DNA of 64,000 nucleotides from Puffinus mauretanicus. Lineage: Eukaryota > Chordata > Aves > Procellariiformes > Procellariidae. A program made the position numbers and the translations under genes. Positions 12,383 through 24,430 of the stretch are shown one piece after another; positions within the stretch are counted from its first letter, which is position 1; each line of letters opens with the position of its first letter. The DNA lies in NCBI GenBank assembly GCA_023333565.1, contig JAJKFH010002198.1, positions 2,170,001-2,234,000 of the forward strand. Direction: 5' to 3'. Under the pieces are notes generated by a model. It searched no databases. It had not been told where the DNA came from and saw only the letters and a program-made list of their open reading frames with translations.

Positions 12383-14529
12383 TGAAAATTCATCTAAAGT
12401 ATGCCAAGCCTTAATCTATGTGCATAGAAATGGCTACGTAATATTCTGAAACAGTCAAGAAAAAGCTTAACTGAAAGGCTAGTAATCTTTATAATAAACA
12501 ATTACTTTAAAGAACGCATAATTCATTTTGTTTGTATATCACAGAATATGGAGCTCTTGATCTATTTGTCATGCAGGGTATTTAAAGTAGCAACTTGGGG
12601 AAGAGACATACTATTTCAATTAGTGGAGATAGTTGGTGGGGTCACAGGTGCTTGATTGGGCTTGTGCCCTTTCAATAATTGCTTTAAAAGTTTATTATCC
12701 ATAATCAAAGGTAATATTTGATGACAAATAAAGAAAAAATATTTAAGAAGCTGTCAGCACAAATCTGTGCTATTTCTAATAAATATAATTGCTCTAGATT
12801 AGTTAATTTACATAGTTTACATAAAGCTATTAAAGATTTATCTTTTTCTCCAATGATTTAATCTTTCTTCACTGCTTTGTGCTTTCTTCTGTTTGTATCT
12901 TCCCAAAGTAAGTGCAAAATATTAAATCAGAAAAGCAGCAATTCATATCCACTTACCTGTACATGACTACACAAGACAGTCAGGAATCAAGCTCACTATC
13001 GTATACACAAGCTCTCTCTCCTCAGGAGAAAGGTGTAACTGTGTAGCTGTGGCCATGAAATAAGAGTTTATCTTGGCTGGATCCAGTAGAAGCAATAGCG
13101 AGCACAATGAGACAACAAGCAGAATGACTTTAGAGGTGTTATAAATTACTGTCCATGTTTTATTTATGTACCAAGGGTGTAAAAGCAGAGTGAAAGCTGG
13201 GAACACTCCCTGTCTGTCTGCTCTTTCTCAGGAACCAACCTGAGTCTCAGTGAAGCTGGGAGAATATTAAGGCAACTGTAATTTTGGCTCGGTCAAACCA
13301 GCTGTTTGAAAACTGCAGGTGTCCTCAGGAGGGATGTGTGAGCAACTAGCACCAAAAAACAGTCCTGCATTAATAAAATGAAACTAATTCATTGCCATGT
13401 GAACTTCCAGGAAGCTGGAAAATAAAAGAAGCAAGGACTTAGCTTTGAAAGGGAAACAAACATGTGATGAAACTGAGAAGTTAGTAACATTTCGTTGGCT
13501 TCATCAGGAAATGAGGGAGTAAGAAAGGCCTTTCAGAGAGCCTCTTTGGAGGTCCTATGAATATGTGTTGGACAAAGCTAATTCTGCGCACCAACCTTCA
13601 GTGTTTCCTCCTTACCTATCCTATGACTGTGACATCCTAGCCAGTTTTATATTCTTTGTGGTAAAGGACTCCATCTCTCTGGAGATCTGCTGTCTATGCC
13701 TTGTATGCGTTTTGTTCCAAGCTGTGCCAATTAACCCTATGGATACCATGGAGTGTTCAACACATCCCTGTCAGATGTATGTCATTATCTGTGCTACAGT
13801 CTGCACGAATCCAGAAATAATTCCATCTTGTCAGCTGAGCAGACATACTCTGTCACTACCTTGCCAGTTTATACATGAGGTAGTAAGAGCTGTGTGAGAA
13901 AGCAATGAACAATCATTTGGACTAATTAAAAGCAAAGGGATTAAGATAAATGAATGTTATTGAAGGAATCATGGGTTGTTGCTAAGAGGAAATTGTTTTA
14001 ACACTGTATGTTCTTAGAAGGTGTGTCACGGATGCATCTGAGGGTATGCCATGCTGCTGGGAAGAGACTGCAGAGAGATGGAGGGAACCCCCAGAAGGAA
14101 GCATGTCACATACTCCAAAACTGCTAGGTCCATGTCACTCAGCCCATCTGGTCAGCTGAAAGCCACATCCATCTGGGCACTGAAAACTCTTGTTTCATGA
14201 TATATAGATGCGTAGGCATGTAATGATGTTGGTTGGCCAAATTTGCTCTGTGTTCTTCTACTAAAACTTAATTTTGATGGGCAAATGTGTTTCTTGACAA
14301 ACATTTTTGTGGAAAGTGCTTGCATTCCTTGAAAATATTCCTTGTAAATCCTTGATAGGAAATTAAAATGAAGAATTCCATTTGGAATTTTTAACTTTTT
14401 TTAAGTTTTCAGTATTTTTTTACTTAAAATGTTTGGTGGTTCAGTGTTTGTTTGTTTCCAATGAAAAAAAACTTTCAATGGAAGGAATCTTTTTTATGGG
14501 CATTTTCTGCAAGAAAACCATCATACCAT

Positions 14530-14650
14530 TATGCCAAACCCGACAGAGAAGTCAAGAGACTAACTTAAGGTCATATTACAACTCAAGGCAGAACTGGGAA
14601 TAAAATTCCTACCTATCAGTCTATTCCTTTAAATATGAGCTTTTGATCAC
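14530..14650 (-). repeat. MIR/CORE-SINE-like remnant
   Basis: The stretch has the order 'cagagaagtcaag', 'aaggtcatat', 'ggcagaactgggaat' and 'attcctac'. This follows the reverse complement of the MIR core, where AAGGTCACACAG, GGCAGAGCTGGGAT and GAACCCAGG occur in the same order and spacing. Several substitutions and small gaps indicate an ancient copy. It overlaps the tail of a chance open frame (14382-14603). Confidence 0.6.
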
Positions 14651-16226
14651 CAGGTACTCTGAAATCTTTCGTCCTGTCTGCGTGTCATTCTTTAACTTCA
14701 ACTCCTGTTCTGAATCCATCAAACATACTCTGTTCCCAGTTTTTTGTTAACTCAGATAATTTGTCTTCACCATTTGCCAAAGGCTATAGTATGATTTTCA
14801 TAGTAAGTGTTTCCTTTGGTGACTCTGACTTTGCTGAAGAACTTCTGGGAAATGCTGCCTTATATCTTTTGCTGTATCCTGTGTTAAATCATATTAAAAT
14901 CATACAATCATTTATTCCTCTCAATATATTTAAGATACTCTTCAGAATCTGCATTCTGTGTTAGTATTGGAACACACAAAAGCTTGCTTATTTTACTAAG
15001 GATAGGGAAGTTATACCTGAAGAAGCTATTTTATGAAATCTGAGCATGACAAAATAAACTTCCTTGTATTACTGCTATTGGGGAAGAATGTAATTCATTG
15101 TAAATATTAAGTTGAGTGCATCTGAGTATTTGAGGTCACAAAATCCTGCATATTTCTCTGTATGGTTATACAATGCTTATTGTACACTTAGAGCCATTTA
15201 TCATTAATGACTGGTCTTTTTTATTAATAAGTTGTATTGGTCTTAACAGAGGTCCTCATATTTGGTGTGAGAGAGATGAGTCCTGGGAATTTGAACACCA
15301 TACTGTCCTGTGGCAGCAAGCAATTAGTATTTTGGCGTTTGTGGGAAGACAGCTGCCAGTATCACTCACCTGATATTACTAAGGCAGCAATAATACAAAA
15401 AAGCAATAACCAAGAGGGAAAAGAAAGTTGTTGTTTGTTTAACTGGCGTGAAAGCAAAGAAAGCTACACGGAGGGAGACCAAATGGTTACTCACAAGTAA
15501 TACAGCAGGCAGCGTGAATGGCTCAACACCGATAGCACCGTGCCAAAGCAAGTCCCTGCAGAGGGGCATGCACACTGTCAGATCCAATTGCGAAACCAGG
15601 GCCCAAGTCTAACCTGTCACACATAGTAGGCAAAGATAAGGAGTTCTAACCACTCGACTTTTCCATGTTAGAATAAAAATCAAGAAAGAACAGGAAAAAA
15701 CCTAAGCAATGCTGAAAAACGTTACACCTGGACATGGGGGAGAGGAGGAAAAAGGAAGTTGTATACAGAAAAAGTGAGACTCTCCTCCCAAACCCCGGCT
15801 AATACGCCTCACTAGGATGACACAAAAGCTTTCAAAAGTGTATTAGCTTCGTTTTAAAAGCAAACAGAAAAGCAGGAATCTTCCTGCTGTAACAAAAACT
15901 TTATAAACAGGTTGTCATAATAAATCAGGGCATTGTTCGTTGGAAGAATATGTTCTTTTGAAGAATACTTCTTCCAAAGAAAAATGCCAATAGTAGTTAT
16001 ACATCTCAAAGAACTACAGCTGGAAATATTTCTGAGATTTCAGCTTTTTTTGTGTTTTGTCCAGAGACTGAAGCAAGTCCTTTTTTTATGAAGTGTGGGA
16101 AATAAGTGGCTTACAGCCTGATGGTGAAGAATTGGGATGGTACTTAAATTCATCTCTCTGATTTGGCTCAGAAAACGTAAGGATTTAAATCTAGCTCTCC
16201 CGATCTCCCCAAAGAAGCAAGCTACA

Positions 16227-16274
16227 GCTTTCTCTCTGTTTCTTTTTTTCCTTTTTTTTTTTCTTTTTCCCCTG
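16227..16274 (+). repeat. Pyrimidine-rich low-complexity tract
   Basis: Nearly unbroken T/C run with T-runs up to 12. It would give a polypyrimidine tract on the plus strand, and an AG follows at about 16287-16288. No convincing exon follows. Confidence 0.8.
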
Positions 16275-16610
16275 GTGTGGAATAGGAGTCCTCTTACAAG
16301 TTCAGATGCTTTTAAAGCTCTAGGTCTTCCAGATACACAGTACCCAATAGGAACAGCAGATATTGAATTTTCCCTTTAAAGCTCCATGGTTTGCTAACAG
16401 TAGGTAAAAATTGAGTGAAAAGGAAATCTATCAGGGACTGGATCAATAAATTGCTTTTCAAACTGAGGGTAACTTAATTCATGCTCAGAGAGTGTCTTTG
16501 CTCAGACAGAGTGTCTGTTGTACAGACAGACACAGCTGAACAGATAATGTTTGTTGCACAAATTGTGCTGGGGAGCACAAGGCAGTTATACACAGTTTTT
16601 CTCCACACAG

Positions 16611-16680
16611 GTGTGCACACACACACACATGCTCACAAGCACGCATGTATACATGTATATTGTATACATTATATGCAGAC
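16611..16680. repeat. CA microsatellite grading into alternating purine-pyrimidine DNA
   Basis: A GTGTGCACACAC run of about 20 bases is followed by TG/CA/TA steps to about 16680. It is a dinucleotide repeat with a degraded alternating flank. The overlapping 16481-16846 open frame owes its His/Thr-rich segment to this repeat. Confidence 0.8.
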
Positions 16681-19600
16681 CATATATGAAGTTATAGTAT
16701 ACCAGTGGTGCAATTGCGTTTTACCAACACTGCACTTAACAGGGCATATAGGGAAATTGTCCCAGTCTTACAGGTGCCAGGAGGGTTGCATGGGGAAACC
16801 CAGACCAGTGTCCAGGATCGACGCACCACGCAATCTGACCATTTGATCACAAGAGAAGAAAAATATTAGTTCCAACCAGTGACTGTTTTGTATGCTTCCT
16901 ATTCCAGTAAAGCTTCTAAAATTACTGAGTAAGAGAGTGCTAAATTAAGAAACCAGTTCCTTACTTCTTCAGTACCATTAATTTTTTGATCTGAGGAAAA
17001 AAAGAATAGGAGACAAAAAGCAAGTTTTTCTGGGGAACTGTGAGGTCTTGCAACCCTGCCTGGGAAGCTCTGGGTGATGCTTGACCATGACAGTTTGTGC
17101 TGCTTAGTCCGTATTGCTAAACTACAGTTCAAAAGCTATCGTTGCAAAAGCTAAAGTTCAAGCCAGGCAGCCAAATCGCAAAATTAGGAAGTCATTTGTC
17201 TGGCTCAGGCCTGGAATCAGTCCCTTGATGATTAAGCCATGTATTCAGAAAAATTAACTGGGGGGTTGGAAGCGAATCTATCAGCCCAAGGCTGACCACC
17301 TTGTTTCAGGCAGGCCCCTATCAACTCCTTATAAGCAAATTTAGTGATCCAGGACATTGTACTGGAGGCCTTGAGTCCTATGCATCTTTTGAGTATGAGC
17401 TACATATCCCATGATGAACATCTATTTTTTTACATCTTTAGTGGTTCAAGTCTCACTTGGCTGATCTGTTTATCTCTTGAGCTAATAGGGAGTTTTTGTT
17501 AATCCTATTCTGGTTAGGAGTTTCTGACGTACAAATATATACTTGGCATTCCCAATTATTTAAACTATCCTGAAGTATCTGAGAAGTAATATTTTTTAAA
17601 AAAATAGAAATTCTAGAATTTTGTTAGTGAATAATCTCCAGTTGCACTATATTTGAAGATCGTCTTTTAAACTGACACACTTGGAAGGACAATGCTTTCC
17701 CTATCTTTTGTATATGTTTGTAGGACATAGAAATAACATAAAAAACATCAACTTTCATTCCTCTTCTTCTCAGTACATTTTCAGAATCTGTTGAAAAACT
17801 AGATTTTAAAATAATCAGATAGTAGCTTTAAGTAGTAACACAATGCAGAAATCATGTCTGACTCCTGAAAAGAAAAACAGCAGTGAGAAACGGGAAAAAA
17901 ACCAAACCCAGAAAAAGTCACAGCTAAGATGCTGGTATAAGTCCAAAGTCAAAGGTATGGTGAGTGGAGTCTGGTTGGTCTGATGAGTCAGGAACAGGCA
18001 CGTACATCATCCAGACAGCGTTTAAGGCTGGGGATAGCTTATCTGAATTTGTGTTTTTGAAGCATCTTCTTTCCAGGTATCTTTATGTGTGTCTCAAATC
18101 CACCTATCAGGTGGAACAACAATTTTACACTTCAAGGAACAGAGAGAGATATTGCATGATTTCCTGTGAACTCACTGGAATTCACAATGGGCATGATTGT
18201 AGGGATAAATACTAATTTATCACAAAGTTATTTTCTTCCTGATTGCTCAGTAACTTTCAAATGTGATGGTTTTGATAGTAGCCTTTACATTAGCATAAGT
18301 GATGCAGTAGAATGCTGTACCAAGGAGGATACGTCTTGGGTTTTGTGAATTTCAGTACTCCATCCTAAGCACAAAACCATCTTTTTTTCTCTGCATTAAT
18401 GAGAAAAAATGTCTTCTGCATTCTTGCTCTTATTAAAATTAGATGCATATCATTTAGAAGAAGTGGTTTTAGTTATAGCTTGGAGATCTGTAAAGTTCTG
18501 CCGTATTTTAAAGATTGTATGATCAAGAAAACACTCAAAGCCCCCCACACACCACGAGAAGCTGGATTGTCCTGTTCCTTGCTTCTTAACTCTGTTCAGT
18601 CTCGTTTTCCACAGAGCCTCAACAATCTAGCCTGCAATAAAATCTCAATATAGATAGCATTTCAAATTAAATTTGATTGGGAAAAAAAAAGTGCGTGCAC
18701 ATGAAACAGTCTCTCACCCACCATTTATTTGGTTATACTCCTTCACTCACCAAAATGCTTTGAAAACATGTGTTTGCTCAAGATGCTGGAACTAAATTCA
18801 GTAAATATCCATCTGCATATTAGTCTTAAGAGCATTTTGATACAATTAAAGGAAGCACAAATAATAAAATAATCTGTATTTGCATATACTAGTGGGCTGG
18901 GTTATCTCCTTATGCATGATAAGATTCAGGAAAGAAATCTAGTCGAACCGTAGACTGCATGAATACTGTATAGTATTGGAACTTGTGACAGTGAGAGCAA
19001 TAGTAGATGTGGGACAAGAGGGGTGCAGGCTTTGCATTTAATGGAAAAAGGCACTTTTGCCTCTATAAAGCTAAAGTCAGTTGAATATAACAAAAGCATT
19101 TCTAAGGAGTAATTTTCATAACAATAAACAAAAGAGGAAGTCCACCATTATGTAAAAATGGCAAACAATGACAAAACCAGAATGCTGCCACTACACCAAC
19201 TTGAGTGCCTGGCTGCATTTTGGTAGGAGAGTACAGGTCTGTGACTGTCCCCATGAAGGATTCCCTCTGGACCTGCACCAGCTGAAGGGCAGCGGGATGG
19301 AGCCATTATGCAAATTTTAACCAATGTTCTTGCTGGTGAGACAGCTGATTGTATCTGCCTGCTGGTGAGAACACTGGTTCCTGTATATTTCATATTCAGG
19401 AATATTTGTATTTCTTTAAGAATTTTGCAAATCTCCAAACTTCCCACAGTCAAATCTAGTTTGATTTAACAGAACTTGAATTTTACCAGAAAAGGAAAAC
19501 TGTCAGTGATACATTCATATTTTTGGTTGCCTCATCTCACCAAAGTGCAAAAATGCTTCAGTAGTTACTGGCTGCAGTGTTAGTAGGAATAATAATTACT

Positions 19601-22544
19601 AACTTATAAATCATCATAATACTGTTACTATTGCTATAAAACCAGAGGAAATTTTTATAAATATAAATCTGAAGACCTTTAATATTTGTTTATGGATACA
19701 AATAACTTTCTAGTTATCACTAATATTGTTAGTAATTGCATAAGAGAACCAGCCCACATCTTTCAGTAATGAGCTGGGGTGTACTATTTGCCAGAGATGT
19801 TTTCCTTTGGTGGAGACTTGCTAACTTTCCTAAATGATAAACAGAAAGTATGCAAGCTTTGATTAGACCTATCAGCTTTCTAAAGGGACTATTAAAAAGC
19901 AAATTACGCACAAGACTGATGATAGCATCATAGAAGTAGTATGCGTTGTTTAAATAAACTGTTTTTTGAAATATGCAATTACGTATGTTGCTGGAAATAT
20001 TCCCAAGTAAACTTCGTTTCTGTAGCTCATCCTCAATAGATGTCATTAACATAACTTTATATTTGTAACGATTATCAAGGGAGTATCTGAATTTATTTTC
20101 ACAGCTGAATAAATAAGGAGCGCTTTCCTGGTAACTATTGCAGGACTAAGTTCATACTTATCATATTACATTGATATATTATTAGTCAAACAGTATTAGA
20201 GTAACAGCTATAAGAATAACTATTTTTTAAAACTCAAGTGATTTTTCTCTGTTTCAGACATCTTTAGTAGAAGCAGTTGAGCTAGTTAGTTAGATAAACG
20301 TGACAAATAAGCATACCAGCCTATCTGCTATGGGTTTGGTATGTTCTGCAGCTCTGCTTCTGCTGCCCTGACATTACTGAAAATTTGCTTCAGTTGATTA
20401 TTATGCAAGTATGCTGGAGAAATGTAGCGCGCTCTCATAAAATAATTACTCTGGATTTAACCACACTGCTTTCATTAACGTCAAAGGAAATGATGACTTA
20501 TGTTTCTAATAAGACTTCGGACAGGAGACTGTGTCCCTAGCCTGGGAAATTTTCAAATGATCTCAAGACTTTTTCTAGTCTACCTGGCAAGAAATCTTTA
20601 ATTGTTTAAAAAAAAAAAACAACAAAAACCAGGTTTTGCATGAGGGATCTTTCAGCCTGCCCCTCGATTTGTCAGGAATCAAGAAGCGATAGCATTTCCC
20701 TATTAGAAAGAATGCTCCTGAAATTTGGGCTATGTGTGTGTACAGAGTAACATCTGAGCATGTTATCCCTCCAGTTGTGCACTGTGAAGATGAGAAAATA
20801 ATCTATTTGCCCTGACAGAGCATTCAGCTGCTTCCTCAGTATATACAATCTTAATTAGCTGAGACCAGGACCCAATTTAACTTTTATTGTATTGGATAAA
20901 GCAATTGTACCTTCCCTCTCACGGAAACCTGTTAAGTGTGATTGAGAGTGCTTATTTCTCAGCCAGGAACGAATCAGGTCACTACAGTGAAGGAGGAAAC
21001 CTGTCATCCTGACCATCTTAAAAATTCCTTTTTTAATATTTTTTATCAGTTTGCTATTCTGTGAAGGAAAAACAAAAGAAATCTGAATGGGAGGAAACTT
21101 TCTCCCAGGATATGAAAAAAGCTGTGGGTTCGTGGATGCTCATCCTTAGCAGAGGTATATTTAGATATAAATTACCTTTTCTCCAGATTGTTAAGTGAAT
21201 TTACTTTCTCTGGAAGTCTTCTTCATTTAATTTGTTCTTCGTGATTATGTTCATTAATCTACAGAAAATCTGTCATATGTATTTTTCAAATGCATTGTCT
21301 TTATAGTTGAAGTAACTATGTTGAATCCTCAAATTAGCAGTCAAGGTACCCTCTTAAATGCTCTTAAAGCACAACTGTATTCCAAGAAATGACTGTGCAG
21401 GTGGCATTGTGGATTCCACTATCATTTTCTCTCTGAGATTTGCAGAAAAAACTCATGTTCCATTTACAAGGAGAAAGTAATCTTCTTTCCAAATGTCCTG
21501 TTCAACAGCCTTCAAATGAATACTGAAATCAGGCTGGGCTCTTTCTGGCTCCCCGATCTCCGGCCCTGACTTCTGCGACAAGACCCTGTCTTGGAAGGAG
21601 TGATGCGGCAGCTGGGATGCAGCCCAGACCCAGATATGTTTGCTGGCACTTTCAGTACACTGTCCTTCCAAAAGGAGAGCCAAACCCTGCTCCTGTTAGG
21701 TGTCTGATATTTAACTGACTGCTTCTAGGCACTAGGCCTTCCGAGCAGAAATCAAACAAATTTACAGGGACACTTTCAGACTAAACCAATTTTAAAATAA
21801 TGGCTTTTCATTCACTTAAGTCGTCATTTCGGAGTGAACATTTAACGTATTTAGGACTGGAAAAGTGAGTCAAAACCAGTGCAAAGTGGAGTCCGTCGTA
21901 AGCTTCGCATTTGCTGTTTGTGCAGGAGTTAGGTTTCCTGATAATGTGATACCTCATTTTAAAGGTACAAGGAGTTAAAATACAGCAGTGAAATAACCAT
22001 GGCAAGTAAAATCCGGGCCCAGGCAGGGAATTAAAAGTGTTTAAACATTTCAGGCTCACTGGTGAAGAAAGGTTTGCAGGAAAATGGTAGAAATTTGGCA
22101 ATACAGAAGACTAGTCAGGACTTAACCTTGACTATGTGGCATGGTGTGCAAGCTGAGCTGTATACGTGCTGCCTGGGAGTGTTCCTTGAGGTAACCCAAA
22201 GGGTGGAAGTACAGCTCACGCAAATTCACGTGGGTTTGAGTAGGGAACTTATTCTTGCCAAACAAATTAGATTCTGTTTTCAATTAAAACTAGAAGTTTG
22301 TTTAATAACAGTGTATCATATCAGCTTTAAACATCTTCAGATAGTTTGGTCTTGTATGTTATTTTGTTTCACAAAGCAAATAAGCTGACAGTCTTCATTG
22401 TACGTCTTAAAAATTGCTTCAATCTGTTCAAATAGTACAATCCTTTTATACACATATATTTATTGAGCTCCTTAGATTAGTGCTTTTCGGTAACCCTAAG
22501 CGCGATCTGGAGAAAATATAAAATGTTCTTATCAGAAAAAATAG

Positions 22545-23280
22545 TAGATTACACAAAAACTGGTAAAATGCTATATGTCGCTGAGGACGAGGCAATTATA
22601 CGGGTTTATCAGAGAGAAATGCCTTTTGGCATATCCAAATGAAAAGTCAGACATCTAGGAGCCAAATAATTCGCATACAAATTCCCATTGCAGTGTGAAG
22701 CCACAAAGGTGAATGCAGTCCTCGGATGTTTGAGCTGAGGATTGCCAGGAAGGCATAGGGACGTGACAGTCCTGTGTCATCACGGTGAAGCTCCTATGGG
22801 GCAGGGGCATGTCTGATTCTACCCACGCTTTGGAAAAAGATGCTGAAAGATTAGAAAAGTTCAGGAAAGAGCTACAAACTTGATTTGAGGTCTAGAGAGA
22901 ATTAAGAGACTTGGGGTAGTTAATTAGCCTAACATGTGATGTGATCATGGCTTTCAGAAGTACCTCTGTGGAGAGAAGACTTCCTATAATGACTTCTTTA
23001 ATTTGGTAAAATATGGATAATGAAATCCAATGTCTCGAAATTGAATTTAGGCAAATTCAGAGTAGAAATTATATGCAATTTAGTAGCAAGAGTAAAAAAC
23101 ACTGTACCAATTTACCTAGAAAAAATACAGGATTCTGCATCCTTTAAAGCTTTCTATCCAAAGGGTAGTCTGTCTACAAGATGCGCTGCCGCTTAAACAG
23201 AAATTGTGGACTATATGTGAAAATTATCAGGGATCTTCTCTGGCCCTTATTATTCAGACTAGATGATGCTCTACAATAAA
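22545..23280 (+). mobile_element. Decayed CR1 3' end (end of ORF2 plus 3' UTR)
   Basis: Several blocks occur in the order of the 3' third of old sauropsid CR1 elements. 'gctgaggacgaggcaattatac' lies near the RT catalytic region. 'ttggcatatccaaatg' and 'acatctagga' follow, then 'gtgatcatggctttcagaag' (22940-22965) and 'aggcaaattcagagtagaaat' (23049-23070). Next come 'ccaatttacct' (23108) and 'ggatcttctctggccc' with 'cagactagatgatg' near the 3' end (23231-23268). Frame breaks, deletions and substitutions are frequent, so it is an ancient non-functional insertion. It has the normal CR1 shape: 5' truncated and 3' end present. Confidence 0.82.
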
Positions 23281-23680
23281 AATCACAAAAGCTGGGAGAA
23301 AAATCTTTTAAACTCATCTTGTCATTTGGGTTATAATTGCCCTTGTGTATGTGCGTGGATGCAAGGAGGGCGTATGCACTCTCGCCTGTATTATTCTGGG
23401 TTCATATGTATCTGCTGAATAGGAAGCACTAAGTCTGAAAAATACAGAGATATTCCATTTATTATTATTCTTGTTGGTTTTTTTTGCCTTTATATGTTTT
23501 AAAAATAAAAACATTCAGATACAAAGAGGTGTTTTGTCATGATTAGCCTACACCCACAGGCACAGAGCCTGACAGAGTCCCATATGGTGAGCTGTTTTCA
23601 TTTTATTTATTTTTACAAAGTTGGGTGTATTGTACTTACTTGTTTCAGGAATGTAATTTTGGTGCTTAAATTTCTGTGGT

Positions 23681-23709
23681 TTTTATTTATTTATTTATTT
23701 ATTTATTTA
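23681..23709. repeat. (TTTA)n microsatellite
   Basis: Seven near-perfect TTTA units. It is a simple tandem repeat in AT-rich surroundings. Confidence 0.95.
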
Positions 23710-24066
23710 ATATGATAGCCTGCTAAACTGTGCAGAAGTGAATACGTGAGTTTCATCTGCTCTTGGCCAAAAGAATAAGCATTTGAAATTATCTGTAAAA
23801 GGCTACTGCTAGGGATTTGCTGTGTTTGTGTGAGAGACGGAAAGCAGGCACAAAAGGCAGAAGTAGCCAATTAAGCACTGCCACCAGCAGACAGGAGTCA
23901 GTGATGCCCAGTAAATCAGCAAGAAACATCATGAAAGTGATGTTTCTTTTAAGAATGTATTGCCTGTGTATTTCTGAACCTGAAATATGAAATCTGTATA
24001 TCCTGATTCCGAAACTGTTAGCTTCCATGAAATTCTGTTTTGTAGGAGACAATCCTAATGTTTATT

Positions 24067-24090
24067 TTTCTTTTTTTTTTTTTTTTCTTT
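24067..24090 (+). repeat. Poly-T tract upstream of an exon-like segment
   Basis: A T-rich run with two C interruptions directly precedes the acceptor-like site at 24111-24112. A branch-point-like CTAAT lies at 24054-24058. Confidence 0.85.
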
Positions 24091-24112
24091 TGCTGTTTGT
24101 TGGACTCTGTAG

Positions 24113-24202
24113 CGCCCAATTTCCAGATACCCAGTCCCCAAAGAAGGTCGTTGACCTCCGGGGGGATGCCAAACTCCGATCCAAAAAACATTCTTCAGTT
24201 AA
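24113..24202 (+). other. Exon-like segment (90 nt), candidate cassette exon
   Basis: A very strong polypyrimidine tract and 'ctctgtag' acceptor end at 24112. The donor 'TTAA|GTGAGG' starts at 24203; its last exon base A makes it only moderate. Length is 90 nt, a multiple of three, so inclusion would not change frame downstream. Two of three frames are open. One (from 24114) is charged with Lys/Arg/Asp. The other (from 24115) is Ser/Pro-rich with a basic RRSLTS stretch. The sequence after 24202 stays GC-rich to about 24400. I recognise no protein. It may be a cassette exon of a gene spanning the window, a non-coding exon, or a decoy. Confidence 0.28.
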
Positions 24203-24430
24203 GTGAGGCAACATCCAGAGCTATCCAGAAAGGACATTAAAACCCCCTGGCTCAGGGATTCATGGAGGCACTGCTGCCAGTGGGCACCGAGCCACAGCAG
24301 GGACTCCTGCCCGGAGAGCTGCTATTGCAATGGACGGAGCAGCACCCCCAAACCTGCAGACACCAAGAAGAGGCTTGCTGGAGGAAGAGTGATTATTGTA
24401 TCCTTTTTTATGCCAGAACACAATGGCTAA

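Larger units (their letters stand above)
6601..14529. other. Long stretch without recognised genes
   Basis: About 8 kb of AT-rich DNA with a microsatellite near 11745 and an AAT run near 12368. The longest open frame (8923-9369, minus, 148 codons) overlaps two other minus-strand frames, has no recognisable motif and no coding-like context. Another minus-strand frame (12967-13206) sits just upstream of a consensus donor (ACAG|GTAAGT, plus positions 12951-12960). However, no phase-compatible coding exon can be drawn there. Confidence 0.45.
14651..22544. other. Long stretch without recognised genes
   Basis: AT-rich noncoding-looking DNA. It contains a pyrimidine tract (16227-16274) and a CA/alternating tract (16611-16680). 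A consensus donor on the minus strand (ATCAG|GTGAGT, plus positions about 15366-15376) lies beside the 15366-15587 minus-strand open frame, but that frame matches no known protein. Nothing else could be assigned. Confidence 0.45.

Noticed and set aside
12957..13206. Possible minus-strand exon ending in ACAG|GTAAGT
   Set aside because: Donor is good, but acceptors are weak, or the frames contain stops before the donor; at most non-coding.
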